From Nitratireductor sp. ZSWI3 (lineage in GTDB: Bacteria > Pseudomonadota > Alphaproteobacteria > Rhizobiales > Rhizobiaceae), in the NCBI RefSeq assembly GCF_024655565.1, contig NZ_JANKOF010000051.1:1-34215 (forward strand): DNA of 34,215 nt, read 5' to 3'. Under the pieces are notes generated by a model, which saw only the letters and a list, made by a program, of their open reading frames with translations, did not search any database and was not told the DNA's origin. The position numbers and the translations under genes were made by a program. Of this stretch, positions 1-7,008 are shown in pieces. Position 1 is the first letter of the stretch. Each line of letters opens with the position of its first letter.

Positions 1-29
1 AGATGAGGCGCAAAACTGCCCTTCAGATC

Positions 30-590
30 TCAATTGTGGGCGTTGCAGTTGCGGACGTCGAGCGCCCCCTCGACATAGTCGATCTTCGGTCGGCGAAACC
101 CCATCGCGGCCCAGGCGCCGAGCAGCCGGACGAAGAACCCGGCCGAATGCGCCTTGAGATTGGGCACGTCATCCGGCAGCGCCGACGGATCGTCAAGATC
201 GCCGGTCATCGTTCGCAGTTGCAGCGGCGGAAGGCTCCCTTCCGGCCAGAGAGGGCCGTAGAGGTCGACCCAGTGGCCGTCGGTGAAATCGAGAAACATC
301 GGCGTATTGCAGCAGACCGCGACCACCCGACGGGTCTTGGTCTTCTCCGTCAGGCGGAATTCCCGCAGGTTGGCGGCCCCCCTGACGCACCGGACGCGGT
401 CCTTGCGGTACATCTCCATCCGCGTGCCGCCCGTCGCCTCCCGCAGACGCGGCGCGCCCGGCAGGGCCTCCAGCACACCCGCGGCGGTCCGGCACGATGT
501 GCACAGGCACTCGGTGCTCATGATCGGATGGCTCTCGACCTCCATCTCGACCTCGCCGCAGCGGCATTGCAGTTGTGTTGGCTTGCTCAT
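30..590 (-). CDS. GFA-like (DUF6151-type) zinc-binding protein
   Basis: The 186-residue product has the cysteine layout of the GFA / CENP-V zinc fold: a CxC pair at residues 9-11, a CxCxxC cluster at 28-33 and a CC pair at 93-94 followed by NTPMF. The founding family member was described as a glutathione-dependent formaldehyde-activating enzyme, but most relatives have no proven reaction, so the substrate here is unknown. The start codon overlaps the stop of the TetR gene by 4 bases (ATGA), so the two are translationally coupled and this protein is probably the main target of that regulator. No signal peptide or membrane segment is seen, so it is cytoplasmic. The fold is secure; the function is not. 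Confidence 0.82.
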   Translation of the reverse strand: MSKPTQLQCRCGEVEMEVESHPIMSTECLCTSCRTAAGVLEALPGAPRLREATGGTRMEMYRKDRVRCVRGAANLREFRLTEKTKTRRVVAVCCNTPMFLDFTDGHWVDLYGPLWPEGSLPPLQLRTMTGDLDDPSALPDDVPNLKAHSAGFFVRLLGAWAAMGFRRPKIDYVEGALDVRNCNAHN

Positions 591-1222
591 GCTTCAACCT
601 TTTCCGATATATCGAACAGACGACGGATGTACCGATCCAGATGATCGAGACTTTCGCGGGCAAGACCGGGGTCGTTGCCGGCCTTGGCCAATACGAAACC
701 TCCCTGGATGACAGCCTGCGTATGGCGGGCAAGGCTTTCCGGCGTCCAGTCGCCTCGAATGCCACGAGCCCGCATGGCCGCCTCGAGATCCGCCTCCAGC
801 GTGGCGGCATGTCCGAATATGCTTTTGCCGCAGGCCTTCCGAATATCGGGCGAGGTGGCATACACCTCCTGCGCCATGGTTCCGACCAGACAGGTGAACT
901 CGGCGAGTTCGCCGACGATGATCGCCTTGCGGAAGGCCACATAGGCCAGCACACGGTCCAATGGATCGTCGGGCAGGTGGTAGGGCGCCGCCTCGAAAAA
1001 CGCCGAGGTCGTATCAGCCCAGAATTCGGCCGCTGCGACGCCGAGGGCTTCCTTCGAGCCGAAATGATGGAAGAACGCTCCCTTCGTCACCTCGGCCTGC
1101 CTGCACAGGTCATCGACGGTGGTGGCGGCAAATCCCTTTGCACGGATGATATCCCGGGCCGCCTCAAGAAGGCGGGTGCGGGCATCGCCGCGTTCCGGGG
1201 AGAGTTTGGATGGCCTTGGCAT
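587..1222 (-). CDS. TetR/AcrR family transcriptional repressor
   Basis: The 211-residue protein has a classic N-terminal TetR helix-turn-helix. Residues about 14-60 read as an R-LLEAAR helix, the turn AATTVDDLCRQAEVTKGAFF, then HHFGSKEAL. The C-terminal ligand-binding half resembles the family that includes AcrR and NemR-like sensors, so a small hydrophobic or electrophilic ligand is possible. It is the first gene of a two-gene operon with the GFA-like protein. A perfect 9-base inverted repeat begins 4 bases upstream of the start codon, which points to autorepression. The start at 1222 is the first ATG after this palindrome. No strong Shine-Dalgarno is visible. Confidence 0.93.
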   Translation of the reverse strand: MPRPSKLSPERGDARTRLLEAARDIIRAKGFAATTVDDLCRQAEVTKGAFFHHFGSKEALGVAAAEFWADTTSAFFEAAPYHLPDDPLDRVLAYVAFRKAIIVGELAEFTCLVGTMAQEVYATSPDIRKACGKSIFGHAATLEADLEAAMRARGIRGDWTPESLARHTQAVIQGGFVLAKAGNDPGLARESLDHLDRYIRRLFDISEKVEA

Positions 1223-1226
1223 GGAG

Positions 1227-1252
1227 ATTCATACCATACGGTTGGTATGAAT
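1227..1252. promoter_or_regulatory. Probable TetR operator palindrome
   Basis: Two perfect inverted 9-base arms, ATTCATACC and GGTATGAAT, are separated by 8 bases. The repeat sits directly upstream of the TetR start codon at 1222 and nothing else in the 175-base gap to the next gene looks like a control site. Size and position fit a TetR-family autorepression operator. Binding is inferred. Confidence 0.72.
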
Positions 1253-1397
1253 TCAACGCCGTTCTTCCCTGTAAAACGACCTTTGGTCAGGAGGGCGGCG
1301 AGCCGACAAGATGGGCTCGGAGCCGAACGTTCGTGACTGGGCCGGATCTTTCAACTCTGCTCCCGCTTCCTTGGATTTCCGGCCCGACACAGGTTTG

Positions 1398-2207
1398 CTA
1401 TTCGGCCGCCAGCTTCTTCATCTCGCTCTCGCGCAGATGCAGCCCGAAACCGGCTGCGCCAGGCGCGCCGAGGCCCGCACGCAGTTCCATGGCCGGAATG
1501 TGATAGTCGCCGCCGTTCTGACGCCGGTAGGGAATGGGCTCTATCGTTTCCACCGTCCGCATCCGTTCGCGCAGACGCTGCGCAGCGGCCTCGAACAGCG
1601 GCTCGTTGAACCGATCCGTGCTGTAGGTGACGAAGGGCGGCAGCACGTCATAGCCGGGGTAGTAGAGAATGCCGTGATTGATCGGGAACAACAGGTCGTC
1701 GATCGGGCCGTTCACCCCGCGAGGGCCGTAGTGCTCTTCCCAGCCGCCGGCCGCCACGATCAGCATGGCGCGCTTGCCGGCAAGGGTCCCCTCGCCATAG
1801 CGGTCGCCCCAGCGTTTGTCGCTGTGCTCGCCGACACCATAGGCGAAGCCGTAGGCAAACACCCGATCGACCCAACCTTTCAGGATGGCCGGCATGGTGA
1901 ACCACCAGAGCGGGAACTGGAGGATCAGCATGTCTGCCCAGAGAAGCTTTTCGATTTCGGTTTTCACATCGTCCGTCAGCGTGCCGGTCGCGAAGGCATT
2001 CTTCGAGGCCGCGACGGGCAGCAGCCGCTCATCGGCGGAGAGCCCGGGAAAGTCGGCACGATCGACCTCGGACTTCCAGCCCATGGCATAGAGGTCGGAT
2101 ACCCGGACCTCATGGCCGGTTGCTTCGAGTTCGCTGATCGCGACATCGCGCAGCGAGGCGGAGAGGGATTTTGGTTCGGGGTGGGCGAAGACAAGGAGAA
2201 CTTTCAT
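1398..2207 (-). CDS. NAD(P)H dehydrogenase (quinone), flavodoxin-2 fold
   Basis: The 269-residue protein starts MKVLLVFAHPEPKSLSASL, the FMN/FAD-binding first strand and loop of the Flavodoxin_2 family (NQO1, KefF, MdaB). A second family block, LQFPLWWFTMPAILKGWVDRV (about residues 103-123), lies near the flavin, and GKRAMLIVAAGGWEEHYGPRG follows. Such enzymes reduce quinones or similar electrophiles by two electrons with NAD(P)H, in the cytoplasm. The start at 2207 was chosen because the family signature begins there; the longer reading frame to 2282 adds residues unlike the family. It is divergent from a LysR gene, a common arrangement in which that regulator controls the oxidoreductase. 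Substrate unknown. Confidence 0.9.
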   Translation of the reverse strand: MKVLLVFAHPEPKSLSASLRDVAISELEATGHEVRVSDLYAMGWKSEVDRADFPGLSADERLLPVAASKNAFATGTLTDDVKTEIEKLLWADMLILQFPLWWFTMPAILKGWVDRVFAYGFAYGVGEHSDKRWGDRYGEGTLAGKRAMLIVAAGGWEEHYGPRGVNGPIDDLLFPINHGILYYPGYDVLPPFVTYSTDRFNEPLFEAAAQRLRERMRTVETIEPIPYRRQNGGDYHIPAMELRAGLGAPGAAGFGLHLRESEMKKLAAE

Positions 2208-2261
2208 GACAGACCATCCGGTTGAGATTGACACCGGCCGGCAAGATAGCCCTGCCTCGAA

Positions 2262-2303
2262 TATTCCGGTATATATAGGCAATGCATATCATATTGCCGA
2301 ATA
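2262..2303. promoter_or_regulatory. Divergent LysR/oxidoreductase control region
   Basis: The AT-rich gap between the oxidoreductase and the LysR gene carries GGCAAT at 2278-2283 and ATTGCC at 2293-2298, an inverted pair with 9 bases between. These are flanked by TATTC at 2262-2266 and GAATA at 2299-2303. This is the size and location of a LysR-type activation site. The right arm almost touches the annotated LysR start, so the regulator may block its own translation start or promoter. Inferred from position only. Confidence 0.5.
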
Positions 2304-3218
2304 ATGGATAGATCGGACATCACGCTCGAACGGATGCGCACCTTCGTCCGTGTCGCGGAGCGCCGCAGCCTGTCGGCCGTGGCGCGGGAACTGGGGGTTG
2401 GCCAGTCGACCGTCACGCGGCATGTGCGCGAGCTCGAGGAGGCCGTGGGTGCGCCGCTGCTCAACCGGACGACCCGCCGAGTCGCGATGACCGAGGAAGG
2501 CAGCCGCTACCACGCCCAGTGCGTCCAGATTCTCCTTCTGGTCGAACAGGCGTCCGAGGAAATCCGCGACCTGCGCGGCGCGCCGTCCGGCGCCGTTCAC
2601 GTGTCCTGCACGGCCGCGCTTGGTGTGCTGCACATCACACGGCTGGTCTTCGCGTTTCAAGAGCGCTATCCCGATATCCGCATCGACCTCGGTCTGACCG
2701 ACGAACGGATCGACCTCGTGAAGGAGGGCGTCGATATCGCGCTTCGGCTGGGGCCGCTCACCGACAGTTCGATGAAGCTGCATCATCTGGGCGAAAGCAC
2801 GCGGCTGCTGGTGGCGGCGCCAGCCTATCTGGATGCATATGGCCGCCCCGACAGACCAGAGGACCTGGCCGCGCACAACATCATTCGCATGTCGAACGTG
2901 GCGGGCAGCGAAACGCTGGTGCTCGCGGGATTGGACGGCAAGAGGCACTCTGTTGCCGTGAAGGGCGACCTTCGGGTCGACCACGGCTTGGCTGCGCGGG
3001 AAGCGTTCCGAGTCGGGCGCGGGATCGGTCCGGCCCATCGCTGGCTGGTCGATGATCTCCTGGCGAGCGGCGAGCTGGAGGCGTTGCTGCCCGACTATGC
3101 GCTCGCCGCAACCCCGCTCAGCATGCTCATCGTGCCGGAGCGCGCCAAGATCGCACGCGTCCGCCTGTTGATCGACTATCTGGTGGCGGAGGCGGCACAC
3201 CTGCCAGGACTCGGCTGA
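2304..3218 (+). CDS. LysR family transcriptional regulator
   Basis: The 304-residue protein has the standard LysR winged helix at residues about 8-66 (MRTFVRVAERRSLSAVAREL, then GVGQSTVTRHVRELEEAVG, then LLNRTTRRVAMTEEG). A periplasmic-binding-protein-like effector domain follows from about residue 92 to the end. Full length for the family. It is divergent from the quinone oxidoreductase and is probably its regulator, most likely responding to a redox-active or aromatic compound. The start at 2304 has no clear Shine-Dalgarno; a second ATG ten codons later would still leave the helix-turn-helix intact, so the exact start is open. Confidence 0.93.
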   Translation: MDRSDITLERMRTFVRVAERRSLSAVARELGVGQSTVTRHVRELEEAVGAPLLNRTTRRVAMTEEGSRYHAQCVQILLLVEQASEEIRDLRGAPSGAVHVSCTAALGVLHITRLVFAFQERYPDIRIDLGLTDERIDLVKEGVDIALRLGPLTDSSMKLHHLGESTRLLVAAPAYLDAYGRPDRPEDLAAHNIIRMSNVAGSETLVLAGLDGKRHSVAVKGDLRVDHGLAAREAFRVGRGIGPAHRWLVDDLLASGELEALLPDYALAATPLSMLIVPERAKIARVRLLIDYLVAEAAHLPGLG

Positions 3219-3280
3219 ACGCCCGCAAATCCATGCCCTTTGCCCGCCCGGATCGATCGGGGTTTTCGCGGCAACTGCCT

Positions 3281-4111
3281 CTATTCAGGAAGCGGAATTC
3301 GATAGATCGTTCCATCGCCCCACGCGGCGGAGAGCAAGGACGCTCCGTCAGGAGCGACCACCAAGCCGACCGGGCTTCGCAGCCCGTCCGCGACGGCACG
3401 GGATTGCCCGTCCGGCAGGATTTCCCGCACGGTCGTTCCGCCGTAATCCACCACGAACACGCGGCCGTCTTTCGTCATTGCTACGCCGGGGCCGGGTGTG
3501 CCGAAGGCCTCGCCGGCCTCGATGCGCGCGCCGTCCGGGCGCAGGATCGTGACTCCGCCGCCGATATTGGACACGACATAGCCATTGTCTGGCGTCTGGA
3601 CCGCCCCGACCGGCGTTTGCAGGCCGTTGATGACGGGTTCCAGATCGCCAGTCCCGGTCACGGCAAGAATCTGGTTGGTGCGGCGGTTGGCGATCAGCAG
3701 CCGGCCTGACCTGTCGAAGCTCAACCCGGCCGGTGTCGCAAGGCCGGTCACGTGCACGCTGCGCTCGCCGGCCGGCGTGAAGCGATAGATTTCGTCGCGG
3801 GAGTAAGAGGCGACGTAGACCGCGCCATCCGGGCCGACCGCCAGCCCGGAGGGGCCGGATAGCCCGTCTGCGAAAGTGGTTCTGTTGCCGGCAGGATCGA
3901 TACGCGAGACGCGGCCCGCGCTCCATTCGGCTACAAACAGGTTCCCCGCCGCGTCGAAGGCCATGCCAACCGGCGAGCTGAAGCCGCTCCATAGCTTTTC
4001 GGGCGTGGCGGGGTTTGCGTATGCGGTGGTCGGAGCTGCAATCGGCGGGCCTGAAATCGCGACGAGTGCGAGAGCGCCGGCGCCAGCCAAGGTGCGAACA
4101 AAGTCCATCAT
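3281..4111 (-). CDS. Secreted NHL/SMP-30-like beta-propeller protein
   Basis: This 276-residue protein begins with a hydrophobic signal sequence (residues about 1-32, likely cleaved after an Ala-x-Ala near position 30). About five repeats of the type SPxGLAVxPDGxVYVA follow, each ending in an R-I-x-P-x-G turn, which is the NHL / SMP-30 propeller pattern. Relatives bind ligands or hydrolyse lactones, but I see no assignable metal site, so no reaction is proposed. Its start overlaps the stop of the carboxymuconolactone-decarboxylase-like gene by 4 bases, so it is the third gene of a MerR-controlled operon. It probably acts in the periplasm. Confidence 0.85.
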   Translation of the reverse strand: MMDFVRTLAGAGALALVAISGPPIAAPTTAYANPATPEKLWSGFSSPVGMAFDAAGNLFVAEWSAGRVSRIDPAGNRTTFADGLSGPSGLAVGPDGAVYVASYSRDEIYRFTPAGERSVHVTGLATPAGLSFDRSGRLLIANRRTNQILAVTGTGDLEPVINGLQTPVGAVQTPDNGYVVSNIGGGVTILRPDGARIEAGEAFGTPGPGVAMTKDGRVFVVDYGGTTVREILPDGQSRAVADGLRSPVGLVVAPDGASLLSAAWGDGTIYRIPLPE

Positions 4112-4527
4112 GCCACTTCCTCCTGCTGGACGGGAAGCCGGGCGGCGAACACTTCCTTGGCCGCGAACAGCCCGTTGAGCGCCGCAGGAAAGCCGGCATA
4201 GACGGCCATCTGCATGATGATCTCGGTGATCTCGTCCCTGGTCAGCCCGACGTTCAGCCCCGCCTCAATATGGACTTTCAGTTGCGGCGTTGCCGTTCCC
4301 ATTGCGGTCAGTGCGGCGATGGTGGCGACTTCGCGGGCGCGCAGATCAAGGCCGGGACGGCTGTAAATGTCGCCAAACGGAAATTCAAACACATAGTTTG
4401 CAAAGTCGGGAGCAATGTCGGCCAGAGCCGCAATGACGTTGTTGCCGGCCTCTCCGTCGATTTCAGCGAGTGCCCGCTTGCCGCGCTCCAGCCGGTTTTC
4501 GTCGAGGTTCGGGGATTGATGCGTCAT
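4108..4527 (-). CDS. Carboxymuconolactone decarboxylase family protein
   Basis: The 139-residue protein matches the all-helical CMD family: RAREVATIAALTAMG at residues about 82-96, a helix carrying LKVHIEAGLNVGLT, then EITEIIMQMAVYAGFPAALN. This is the gamma-carboxymuconolactone-decarboxylase-like branch; it lacks the CxxC of the AhpD peroxidase branch. Substrate is unknown and many members with this context are not true ring-cleavage enzymes. An AGAGGA ribosome-binding site lies 9-10 bases before the start at 4527, inside the 3' end of the MerR gene, whose last 65 bases overlap this gene. The operon order is MerR, this gene, propeller protein. Confidence 0.88.
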   Translation of the reverse strand: MTHQSPNLDENRLERGKRALAEIDGEAGNNVIAALADIAPDFANYVFEFPFGDIYSRPGLDLRAREVATIAALTAMGTATPQLKVHIEAGLNVGLTRDEITEIIMQMAVYAGFPAALNGLFAAKEVFAARLPVQQEEVA

Positions 4528-4891
4528 AGTCTTTCATCCTCTCATCCATGCCGGCATATCCGGCAATCTTGGTGTCAAGGACGAGAAGGCAGGCCTGCAG
4601 TTTGGCCACATGCGCACGCACACGCTCACGGTGTTGTTCGAGCAACGCACTGCGCTCCGCTTCCGTGCCGACGCCGCGCTCCCGCAAGGTTGCGTAGCGC
4701 AACATCTCCCGGATGGGCATCCCGGTCGTCTTGAGACGGCCGAGAAACTCTATCCAGATCAGGATCGATGCGTCGTAGTCACGTTGGCCCGATTGGTCCC
4801 TGTCGGCATGGGGAAGCAGCCCGATCCGCTCATAATAACGGATGGTATGGGCAGACAGTCCCGAACGCTTCGCCAGTTCGCCAATCTTCAT
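4463..4891 (-). CDS. MerR family transcriptional regulator
   Basis: The 142-residue protein has the full MerR DNA-binding domain at its N-terminus: MKIGELAKRSGLSAHTIRYY followed by ERIGLLPHA and a second wing (YDASILIWIEFLGRLKTTGM). A dimerisation helix spans about residues 75-115. No cysteine pattern for metal binding is seen, so it is probably a drug-, stress- or metabolite-type MerR. The start at 4891 is where the family signature begins; nine more upstream codons are open but do not fit. The 3' end overlaps the downstream CMD gene by 65 bases. A typical MerR promoter with a long spacer lies just upstream. Confidence 0.92.
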   Translation of the reverse strand: MKIGELAKRSGLSAHTIRYYERIGLLPHADRDQSGQRDYDASILIWIEFLGRLKTTGMPIREMLRYATLRERGVGTEAERSALLEQHRERVRAHVAKLQACLLVLDTKIAGYAGMDERMKDYDASIPEPRRKPAGARQAGTR

Positions 4892-4921
4892 GAACGCCCT
4901 TCTTTCGTCACGACGCATCCA

Positions 4922-4952
4922 AGGCTAGGGGTTAGAGCGCGCTCTAAGTCAA
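4922..4952 (-). promoter_or_regulatory. MerR-type promoter with 19-bp spacer and perfect dyad
   Basis: On the minus strand TTGACT (4952-4947) and TAGCCT (4927-4922) are 19 bases apart, longer than the 17 preferred by sigma-70. The spacer carries the perfect 16-base palindrome TTAGAGCGCGCTCTAA (4932-4947), whose last base overlaps the -35 element. This is the known architecture of MerR-activated promoters, where the regulator twists DNA to realign the two elements. The start codon of the MerR gene is about 30 bases downstream, so it should be autoregulatory and drive the three-gene operon. Confidence 0.8.
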
Positions 4953-5181
4953 GGGGTGATTTGTCGCTTTATGGTGTCGCGGAAATCAGACACGGCTGCA
5001 CCGACCTTCTGGAGACGAGAGGCAAGCGGGCGCTGCCGATCCGTGTGCATCGGCGCCGGCCAAGGGTTCACGGTCGCACTCGGAGCTGATAGTCGTCACC
5101 TGGAAGCGCCCCTACGAGAAACGAGATGACCATCAACACCTGCTGCGGAACGCCCCGTGACGGCACTGGTCACGCTGCCCA

Positions 5182-5859
5182 ATGACCGTGCTCCTCGTCA
5201 ATCCCAACACCAATGGTTCGACAACCGCAGCAATGGTCGAGATCGCGCTTTCCGCAGGAACCGGCTTGGACTTCGCCGGCCGCACCGCGCCCTTCGGCGC
5301 GCCCATGATTACCGAACCGGAAGCTCTCGCCGTGGGCGCCAGGGCTGTGTCGGCTCTGCTGGAGGACGCGTGCGCGCGGCGGGAACCTTGGGAAGGCGTC
5401 ATCATCGCGGCCTTCGGGGATCCCGGGCTCGACGAGGCGCGGCAACGCCTCCCCGTGCCGGTCTGCGGGATCGGCGAGGCCAGCTTCCACGAGGCGGCCG
5501 CCGGCGGCCGGCGTTTCGCCGTGGCCACCACGACACCCGCATTGGAAGATGCGATCGCTGCCCGGGTGGCCCGGGCGGGCCTTGCGGCGCAGTTCGCCGG
5601 CACGGTCTTCACCGATGCGGATCCCGTTCGGGCCGTCGCCGTGGAGGCGCGCCTGATCGCGCTCCTGAGGGCGGCGGTTGAGCGCGCTGCGCGATCAGGC
5701 GCCGACGCCGTCATCATCGGTGGCGGACCGCTGGCCAGGGCGGCGGTTCAGTTGCGCGGCGTCTGCGCCATCCCCATCATCGAGCCGGTTCCTGCCGCGG
5801 CGAGGCGCATCAGGTCCATGATTGATGAGCATGCATCAGGCGCGCCGCTGCCGCGATGA
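5182..5859 (+). CDS. Asp/Glu/hydantoin racemase-fold protein lacking both catalytic Cys
   Basis: The 225-residue protein has the signatures of the hydantoin/allantoin racemase branch: LLVNPNTNGSTT at residues 4-15, FGDPGL at 78-83, PVCGIGEAS at 93-101 and PIIEPVPAA at 198-206. Active racemases have a cysteine just before FGDPGL and a second in a GCAGM-like loop. Here these positions are Ala77 (IIAAFGDPGL) and Gly181 (IIGGGPLA), so the two-base mechanism cannot work. It may be an isomerase or lyase using other residues, a binding protein, or a decaying gene. The reading frame is intact and codon use is normal. It converges on the amidase with a 50-base 3' overlap. No strong ribosome-binding site is seen at 5182. 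Confidence 0.82.
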   Translation: MTVLLVNPNTNGSTTAAMVEIALSAGTGLDFAGRTAPFGAPMITEPEALAVGARAVSALLEDACARREPWEGVIIAAFGDPGLDEARQRLPVPVCGIGEASFHEAAAGGRRFAVATTTPALEDAIAARVARAGLAAQFAGTVFTDADPVRAVAVEARLIALLRAAVERAARSGADAVIIGGGPLARAAVQLRGVCAIPIIEPVPAAARRIRSMIDEHASGAPLPR

Positions 5860-7000
5860 GCGAACGGTCCGACCCGCGTGGGCCGATCAGCGAGACGCCG
5901 AAGGGTGCCCCGTCGCCGACCCGGCCGGCGGGCAGAACGAGTTGTGGCAGGCCGGCCAGGCCGGCAACGCACAGGAGCTTCATGGCTTCGTGCCGGTAGC
6001 CGTCGAAGACGGCATCGGGCGCATCCAGGCGGAACGGTGCGTCGTGAACGACCGGCGCGAGCAGGATGCCGTCGGTGGCGAGGAGCGCGTCCAGGTCCTG
6101 CCGCAGCCTTTGACGGAGTTCGTTGGCGGTGACTTCTTTTTCCGCCGTCATGGCACGCGCATAGGCGTAGCGTTGGTCGAGCCCGCGCGCCAGCGGGATG
6201 CGGGCTGCCGTCATCCAGGGCACGACCGAGCGGTTGCAATCCGCCGACTGGATGTCGCGGAATGCCTCGTAGAGCGCATCGGCGTCGCCGTCGGGGTAGA
6301 CGGGAGCCGAATCGGTGGCCAGATGGGCAAAGGGGGCGTCGAAAGCGGCTCTCTGTTCGGGCGCCAGTCTGTCGGCCATGTCCACGGCCACCAGAAGGCG
6401 CGGTTCCTCCGGCAGGACGATGGTATCGTCTCCGAGCATCACCCCGCCCACCGCTTCCATCGTGGCCGCATCGCGGGCGAAGAAGCCGCATGTGTCGAGG
6501 CTGGCGGCAAGCTCCATGCAGCCTTCGAGGGGGATGCGGCCGTGAGTCGGCCGCAGGCCCCAGATGCCGCAGAAGCTGGCCGGCGCACGCACCGACCCGC
6601 CCGTATCCGTGCCGATGCCGATATCGGCGAGGCCGGCGGCAACGGCAACGGCGGAGCCGGAAGACGAGCCGCCCGGAATGCGATCCGGCGCGGCGGGGTT
6701 CACCGGCGTGCCGAAATGCGGGTTCACGCCGTAGAGCGACCAGGCCAGTTCGTCCGTGTGTGTCTTGCCGACGAAGCGGGCGCCGGCGTCGAACACGCGC
6801 TGGATGGCGGGAGCCGTCGCGGCTTTCACATCGCTTTCTGCGAGCTTCAGCGGACAGCCGCAGCCAGTGCGATAACCTGCGACATCGAAGATGTCCTTGA
6901 CCGCCACGCGCAGCCCGGCAAGCGGGCCGGCAGAGGCGGAAGGAACATCGACCGACGGATATGGCACGAAGGCGTGGAAGGGGTCTTCTTGCAGCAACAT
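5810..7000 (-). CDS. Amidase-signature family hydrolase
   Basis: The 396-residue protein is an amidase-signature serine hydrolase. The Ser-cisSer-Lys triad is visible: Lys35 in RVAVKDIFDV, Ser112 in the GGSSSGS loop and Ser136 in DTGGSVRAP. It lacks a signal peptide and should act in the cytoplasm on amides. Family members include AtzE, AtzF, indoleacetamide hydrolase and formylated-peptide amidases; I cannot choose between them. It is the last gene of the peptide-type ABC operon, starting 8 bases after the second-last gene ends, which suggests that it cleaves an imported compound. The 3' end overlaps the convergent racemase-fold gene. Confidence 0.9.
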   Translation of the reverse strand: MLLQEDPFHAFVPYPSVDVPSASAGPLAGLRVAVKDIFDVAGYRTGCGCPLKLAESDVKAATAPAIQRVFDAGARFVGKTHTDELAWSLYGVNPHFGTPVNPAAPDRIPGGSSSGSAVAVAAGLADIGIGTDTGGSVRAPASFCGIWGLRPTHGRIPLEGCMELAASLDTCGFFARDAATMEAVGGVMLGDDTIVLPEEPRLLVAVDMADRLAPEQRAAFDAPFAHLATDSAPVYPDGDADALYEAFRDIQSADCNRSVVPWMTAARIPLARGLDQRYAYARAMTAEKEVTANELRQRLRQDLDALLATDGILLAPVVHDAPFRLDAPDAVFDGYRHEAMKLLCVAGLAGLPQLVLPAGRVGDGAPFGVSLIGPRGSDRSLIAAAARLMHAHQSWT

Positions 7001-7008
7001 CGCAGGGC

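Noticed and set aside
3247-3270. CCCG/CGGG hairpin followed by TTTT after the LysR gene
   Set aside because: The stem is only about five pairs with a wobble, too weak for a firm terminator call, though the position would fit.
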